Assembly (NCBI GenBank): GCA_903873355.1
Contig: CAIQOG010000079.1
Location: 1-9,069 of the forward strand
Source of the DNA: an uncultured Bacteroidales bacterium
GTDB lineage: Bacteria; Bacteroidota; Bacteroidia; Bacteroidales; Paludibacteraceae
Direction: 5' to 3'
DNA: 9,069 nt
Under the pieces are notes generated by a model. It did not search any database, had not been told where the DNA came from, and was given only the letters and a program-made list of their open reading frames with translations. A program made the position numbers and the translations under genes. Position 1 is the first letter of the stretch. Every line of letters begins with the position of its first letter. Shown one piece after another: positions 5,550-9,069 of the stretch.

Positions 5550-6422
5550 ATGAGTTTTAAAATTGTTGTTCTTGCAAAGCAAGTACCCGACACTCGCAAC
5601 GTAGGGAAAGATGCTATGAAAGCCGACGGTACTGTTAACCGTGCTGCGCTTCCTGCTATCTACAATCCTGAAGATTTGAATGCGTTGGAACAAGCTCTTC
5701 GCTTGAAAAGTAAAATTGAAGGTGCAACAGTACACGTCCTGACAATGGGACCTGCCCGTGCTGCCGAAATTATCCGTGAAAGTATGTATCGGGGTGCCGA
5801 TGGTGGTTATTTGTTAAGCGGTCGCGAATTCGCAGGCTCTGACACGTTGGCTACTTCGTACGCGCTGGCATGTGCTATCCGAAAATTAGGTAAAGTAGAT
5901 ATTATCGTTTGCGGTCGTCAGGCTATCGATGGTGATACTGCTCAGGTTGGACCTCAGGTTGCTGAAAAATTAGGTTTTCCGCAAATTACATATGCAGAAG
6001 AAATTCTGGATTTGTCAAATAATAAAATTACAGTAAAACGTCGTTTGGAACGCGGTGTTGAAGTGGTAAAAGGTCCCCTTCCAATGGTAATTACCGTGAA
6101 TGGTTCTGCTCCTGAATGCCGTCCGCGTCACGCAAAACTCACCATGAAATTCAAACGCGCTGCTACTGCTACCGAAAAACAGGAAGCCGGCAACGATTAT
6201 ACCGATTTTTATGATTCACATCCATATTTGACTATTACCGAATGGGGTGTAAATGATATCGAACACGAAATTCAGTGGCTTGGACTTTCCGGTTCTCCAA
6301 CCAAAGTAAAACAAATTGAAAATGTAGTGTTTACAGCAAAAGAAAGTAAACGTCTGACAGCCGCTGATGTTGAAATCGAAGATTTGATGAAAGAATTAAT
6401 TGCTAACCACACGATAGGATAA
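5550..6422 (+). CDS. etfB: Electron transfer flavoprotein, beta subunit
   Basis: EtfB pairs with EtfA to form the cytoplasmic heterodimer that moves electrons to or from acyl-CoA dehydrogenases. The 290 residues start with the family opening MSFKIVVLAKQVPDT. They carry the nucleotide-binding stretch CGRQAIDGDTAQVGP at 121-135. Residues about 186-204 (SAPECRPRHAKLTMKFKRA) sit where the dehydrogenase-recognition loop lies in studied ETFs. DGDTAQVGP is the form seen in clostridial EtfB subunits, several of them electron-bifurcating with a second FAD and NADH; mitochondrial-type EtfB differs there. A bifurcating role is therefore likely but inferred. Length is slightly above the usual 250-265 because of a C-terminal extension (about 225-290). 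It is the first gene of the operon, and etfA follows after 6 bp. Confidence 0.95.
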   Translation: MSFKIVVLAKQVPDTRNVGKDAMKADGTVNRAALPAIYNPEDLNALEQALRLKSKIEGATVHVLTMGPARAAEIIRESMYRGADGGYLLSGREFAGSDTLATSYALACAIRKLGKVDIIVCGRQAIDGDTAQVGPQVAEKLGFPQITYAEEILDLSNNKITVKRRLERGVEVVKGPLPMVITVNGSAPECRPRHAKLTMKFKRAATATEKQEAGNDYTDFYDSHPYLTITEWGVNDIEHEIQWLGLSGSPTKVKQIENVVFTAKESKRLTAADVEIEDLMKELIANHTIG

Positions 6423-6428
6423 TTTACC

Positions 6429-7448
6429 ATGAACAATATATTTGTATATCTTGAAATAGAAGATGGCATTGTAGGCGATGTAAGTCTGGAATTGCTCACG
6501 AAAGGCCGTAGTCTGGCCAAACAACTGAATTGTAAATTAGAAGCAGTTGCTGCCGGTCACAAACTTGATGGTATTGGTGCGCAGGTTTTCCCTTACGGTG
6601 TGGAAATTCTTCATCTGGCCGACGATAAACGTTTGGCACCTTATACTTCATTGCCTCATACATCATTGCTGGTAAATCTTTTTAAAGAAGAAAAACCACA
6701 AATCTGTTTGATGGGCGCAACTTCAATCGGTCGTGATTTAGGTCCACGTGTTTCTTCAGCTTTGTTCAGCGGACTTACTGCCGACTGTACTTCGCTTGAA
6801 GTTGGAACATACGAAGATAAAAAAGCCGGAAAAGTGTACGAAAATCTGCTTTATCAGATTCGTCCTGCATTTGGTGGAAATATCGTTGCTACCATTGTGA
6901 ATCCCGACTGTCGTCCACAGATGGCAACCGTTCGCGAAGGTGTAATGAAAAAAGAAATCAAAGACGCCAAATTTGTTGGAAAAACCGTTAAACTTGAAGT
7001 GTCGAAATATGTTGCCGATACTGACTTTGTTATTGAAGTAATAGAACGCCACATGGAAAAATCAAAACTGAACATCAAAGGCTCTCCGATTATTGTTTCG
7101 GGTGGTTACGGTGTTGGAAGTGCTGATAACTTCAAACTGTTACACGAACTGGCTGCCACATTGGGTGGTGAAGTTGGTGCTTCACGTGCTGCTGTTGATG
7201 CCGGTTTCTCTGAACATGAACGTCAGATTGGTCAGACTGGTACTACTGTTCGTCCCAAACTGTATATCGCATGCGGTATTTCAGGTCAGATTCAACACAT
7301 TGCCGGAATGCAGGAAAGTGCTATGATTATTGCTATCAACAGCGATCCGAAAGCTCCGATTAATCAAATAGCTGATTACGTAATTACCGGAACTGTTGAA
7401 GACATACTTCCAAAAATGATTAAGTATTACAAAAAGAACAGTAAATAG
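6429..7448 (+). CDS. etfA: Electron transfer flavoprotein, alpha subunit
   Basis: EtfA binds the FAD that shuttles electrons between EtfB and the partner dehydrogenase. The N-terminal domain (1 to about 200) has MNNIFVYLEIEDGIVGDVSLE and MGATSIGRDLGPRVSSALFSGLTADC. The C-terminal FAD domain has all expected motifs: GEVGASRAAVDAGF (247-260), RQIGQTGTTVRP (265-276), the signature YIACGISGQIQHIAGM (279-294) and NSDPKAPI (304-311). At 339 residues it is full length. There is no extra ferredoxin-like N-terminal domain, unlike some bifurcating EtfA proteins. The ATG at 6429 lies 6 bp after the etfB stop, so the two are surely co-transcribed and made in equal amounts. Base use matches etfB, with no sign of transfer. 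Confidence 0.95.
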   Translation: MNNIFVYLEIEDGIVGDVSLELLTKGRSLAKQLNCKLEAVAAGHKLDGIGAQVFPYGVEILHLADDKRLAPYTSLPHTSLLVNLFKEEKPQICLMGATSIGRDLGPRVSSALFSGLTADCTSLEVGTYEDKKAGKVYENLLYQIRPAFGGNIVATIVNPDCRPQMATVREGVMKKEIKDAKFVGKTVKLEVSKYVADTDFVIEVIERHMEKSKLNIKGSPIIVSGGYGVGSADNFKLLHELAATLGGEVGASRAAVDAGFSEHERQIGQTGTTVRPKLYIACGISGQIQHIAGMQESAMIIAINSDPKAPINQIADYVITGTVEDILPKMIKYYKKNSK

Positions 7449-7550
7449 TATATAGTTGATAGTAGGTAGTTTATAGTAAAAGAAAAATGCAGAAACTATA
7501 AACACAAAAAAACTACTAACTATAAACTTCAAACTATAAACTTAAAAGAA
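7449..7550. repeat. Short ACTATAAAC repeats between etfA and the dehydrogenase gene
   Basis: The 102-bp gap holds ACTATAAAC three times (7495-7503, 7519-7527, 7533-7541) and its reverse complement GTTTATAGT once (7469-7477), with further variants such as TATAGTTGATAGT. The inverted copy can pair with any direct copy, most closely over a 17-nt loop. No T-run or promoter is evident, so read-through from etfA is likely. The repeats may tune mRNA stability or relative expression, or may only be slipped simple sequence. Confidence 0.6.
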
Positions 7551-9069
7551 ATGAACTTTTTTAACGAGAATCCTGCCATAAAATTTCAGCTTTCGCATCC
7601 ATTGATGCAAAAAATAATTGCCCTCAAGGAGCGTAATTTTGCTGATAAAGATAAATATGATTATGCATCACGCGATTTTGAGGATGCAATTGATAATTAC
7701 GAAAAAGTACTTGAAATTATCGGAGAAATTGCCGGTGATATTATTGCTCCTAATGCCGAAAGTGTTGACCACGACGGTCCACAGGTTGAAAACAGCCGTG
7801 TTGTTTATGCCCGTGGAACTCAGGAAAACCACGACGCACTGACTCAGGCCGGTGTTTATGGAATTACTTTACCACGTCAATACGGAGGTTTGAATTTCCC
7901 ATTTGTAGCTTATGTAATGTCAGGTGAAATGGTAGCCCGTGCTGATGCCGGTTTTGCTAATATCTGGGGTTTGCAGGATTGTGCTGAAACAATCGCTGAA
8001 TTTGCTTCAGAGGAAATCAAAGCTGAATTTTTGCCACGCGTTTGCGAAGGACAAACCTGTTCGATGGACTTAACTGAACCTGATGCAGGTTCTGACTTAC
8101 AAGCTGTTCAACTGAAAGCAACCTACAACGAAAAAGACGGTATGTGGTATTTGAACGGCGTTAAACGTTTTATCACTAACGGTGACGCGCAGATTAAACT
8201 TGTTTTGGCTCGTTCGGAAGAAGGCACCTCGGATGGTCGCGGACTTTCTTATTTTGTTGCCGACAACAAACACGATCATACTGTTTTAGTACGTCGTATT
8301 GAAAATAAACTGGGTATCAAAGGTTCTCCAACCTGCGAGTTGGTATTCAACAATACTCCTGCTAAATTAGTTGGTACCCGCCGCATGGGGCTTATCAAAT
8401 ACGTTATGTCATTGATGAACGGAGCTCGTTTGGGTATTGGTGCTCAGTCTGTAGGACTTTCGGCAGCAGCTTATAACGAAGCATTGACTTATGCCCGCGA
8501 GCGTCGTCAGTTCGGGAAAGCAATCATTGAATTCCCTGCTGTATACGAAATGGTATCGGTTATCAAAGCTAAATTGGATGCTTCACGTGCATTGCTATAT
8601 GAAACTACCCGTTTTGTAGATATTTACAAGGCTTACGAAGCTATTGAGAGCGAACGTAAACTGGAAGCTGACGAAAAAACTGAATACAAAGAATTCTCTA
8701 AACTGGCAGACGCTTTGACTCCAATGTTGAAAATGTTTACCAGCGAATATGCCAACCAGAATGCGTATGATTCAATTCAGGTACATGGTGGTTCAGGTTT
8801 TATGAAAGATTATGCGTGCGAACGTCACTTCCGTGATGCGCGTATCATGACTATCTATGAAGGAACTTCTCAATTACAGGTTGTGGCAGCTATCCGCCAC
8901 GTAACCACCGGTAATTATCTGAAAATAATTCGTGATTACGATGCTCAACATATTAATCCTGAGTTCACTTCGTTACACAAACGTCTGCAGATTATGACCA
9001 ATTTGTACGAACATGCTGTAAACCGTGTAAACGAAACCAAAAATCAGGAATATCTTGATTTTCAGGCTC
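7551..9069 (+). CDS. Acyl-CoA dehydrogenase (3' partial), partner of EtfAB
   Basis: The ATG at 7551 opens a frame that stays open for 506 codons to the window edge. The enzyme is an FAD flavoprotein that oxidises acyl-CoA to 2-enoyl-CoA, or runs in reverse as an enoyl-CoA reductase, exchanging electrons with ETF. Signature one is CSMDLTEPDAGSD (170-182); ARERRQFGK (315-323) and QVHGGSGF (410-417) are conserved FAD-site and helix motifs. The catalytic base is E437 in IYEGTSQLQ. A charged insertion at about 359-384 (ESERKLEADEKTEYK) and a C-terminal extension past residue 460 place it in the long subfamily, about 570-600 residues, rather than the 380-residue butyryl-CoA dehydrogenase type. I estimate 60-90 residues are missing. 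Genetic linkage to etfBA points to a dedicated complex; the acyl chain length cannot be read from sequence. Confidence 0.93.
   Translation, partial: MNFFNENPAIKFQLSHPLMQKIIALKERNFADKDKYDYASRDFEDAIDNYEKVLEIIGEIAGDIIAPNAESVDHDGPQVENSRVVYARGTQENHDALTQAGVYGITLPRQYGGLNFPFVAYVMSGEMVARADAGFANIWGLQDCAETIAEFASEEIKAEFLPRVCEGQTCSMDLTEPDAGSDLQAVQLKATYNEKDGMWYLNGVKRFITNGDAQIKLVLARSEEGTSDGRGLSYFVADNKHDHTVLVRRIENKLGIKGSPTCELVFNNTPAKLVGTRRMGLIKYVMSLMNGARLGIGAQSVGLSAAAYNEALTYARERRQFGKAIIEFPAVYEMVSVIKAKLDASRALLYETTRFVDIYKAYEAIESERKLEADEKTEYKEFSKLADALTPMLKMFTSEYANQNAYDSIQVHGGSGFMKDYACERHFRDARIMTIYEGTSQLQVVAAIRHVTTGNYLKIIRDYDAQHINPEFTSLHKRLQIMTNLYEHAVNRVNETKNQEYLDFQA

Noticed and set aside
7618..7842. A 74-codon frame near the start of the dehydrogenase gene
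   Set aside because: It overlaps, in another frame, the well-conserved N-terminal part of the acyl-CoA dehydrogenase starting at 7551.

Overview
The window looks like a piece of a Bacteroidetes chromosome, most likely order Bacteroidales. The coding sequence is AT-rich and Shine-Dalgarno sites are weak or absent. Several promoters fit the Bacteroides-type -7 element TAnnTTTG: TAACTTTG before the IS4 transposase, TATCTTTG before the ATPase and TACATTTG before etfB. The transposase types and the etfB-etfA-acyl-CoA dehydrogenase order also fit that group. This placement is inference from sequence style; no marker gene is present.

Layout. (1) 1-402 is the 3' end of a gene ending in a response-regulator receiver domain, probably a hybrid histidine kinase that starts outside the window. 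(2) 444-3496 is a nested pair of insertion sequences. An IS4-family element with ends TGTCCCATTAAA carries a transposase broken by an in-frame stop at codon 220. An IS1182-family element (1689-3433, 1745 bp, intact 491-aa transposase on the minus strand) has inserted into codon 376/377 of that transposase, with a 4-bp ACGT target duplication. Removing the insert and one ACGT rebuilds the IS4 reading frame exactly, to its natural end EPNLFNF-stop at 3471-3473. (3) 3528-5121 holds a lone AAA-type ATPase with a DUF4143/PD-(D/E)XK-like C-terminus. It is preceded by three copies of an operator-like repeat spaced exactly 33 bp apart and followed by a perfect 22-bp inverted repeat. (4) 5122-5549 is non-coding apart from an 18-codon mini-ORF. 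It holds a textbook intrinsic terminator and the etf promoter with a leader of about 120 nt. (5) 5550-9069 is an etfB-etfA-acyl-CoA dehydrogenase operon; the last gene runs off the right edge.

How the genes work together. EtfB and EtfA form the FAD-containing electron-transfer flavoprotein that exchanges electrons with the acyl-CoA dehydrogenase encoded next to them. The EtfB motif GRQAIDGDTAQVGP resembles clostridial, electron-bifurcating EtfB proteins, so the trio may be a Bcd/Etf-type complex; that is inference. The ATPase and the insertion sequences have no visible functional link to the operon. The most unusual signals are the phased repeats before the ATPase, the long perfect hairpin after it, and the datable, base-precise IS-in-IS insertion.
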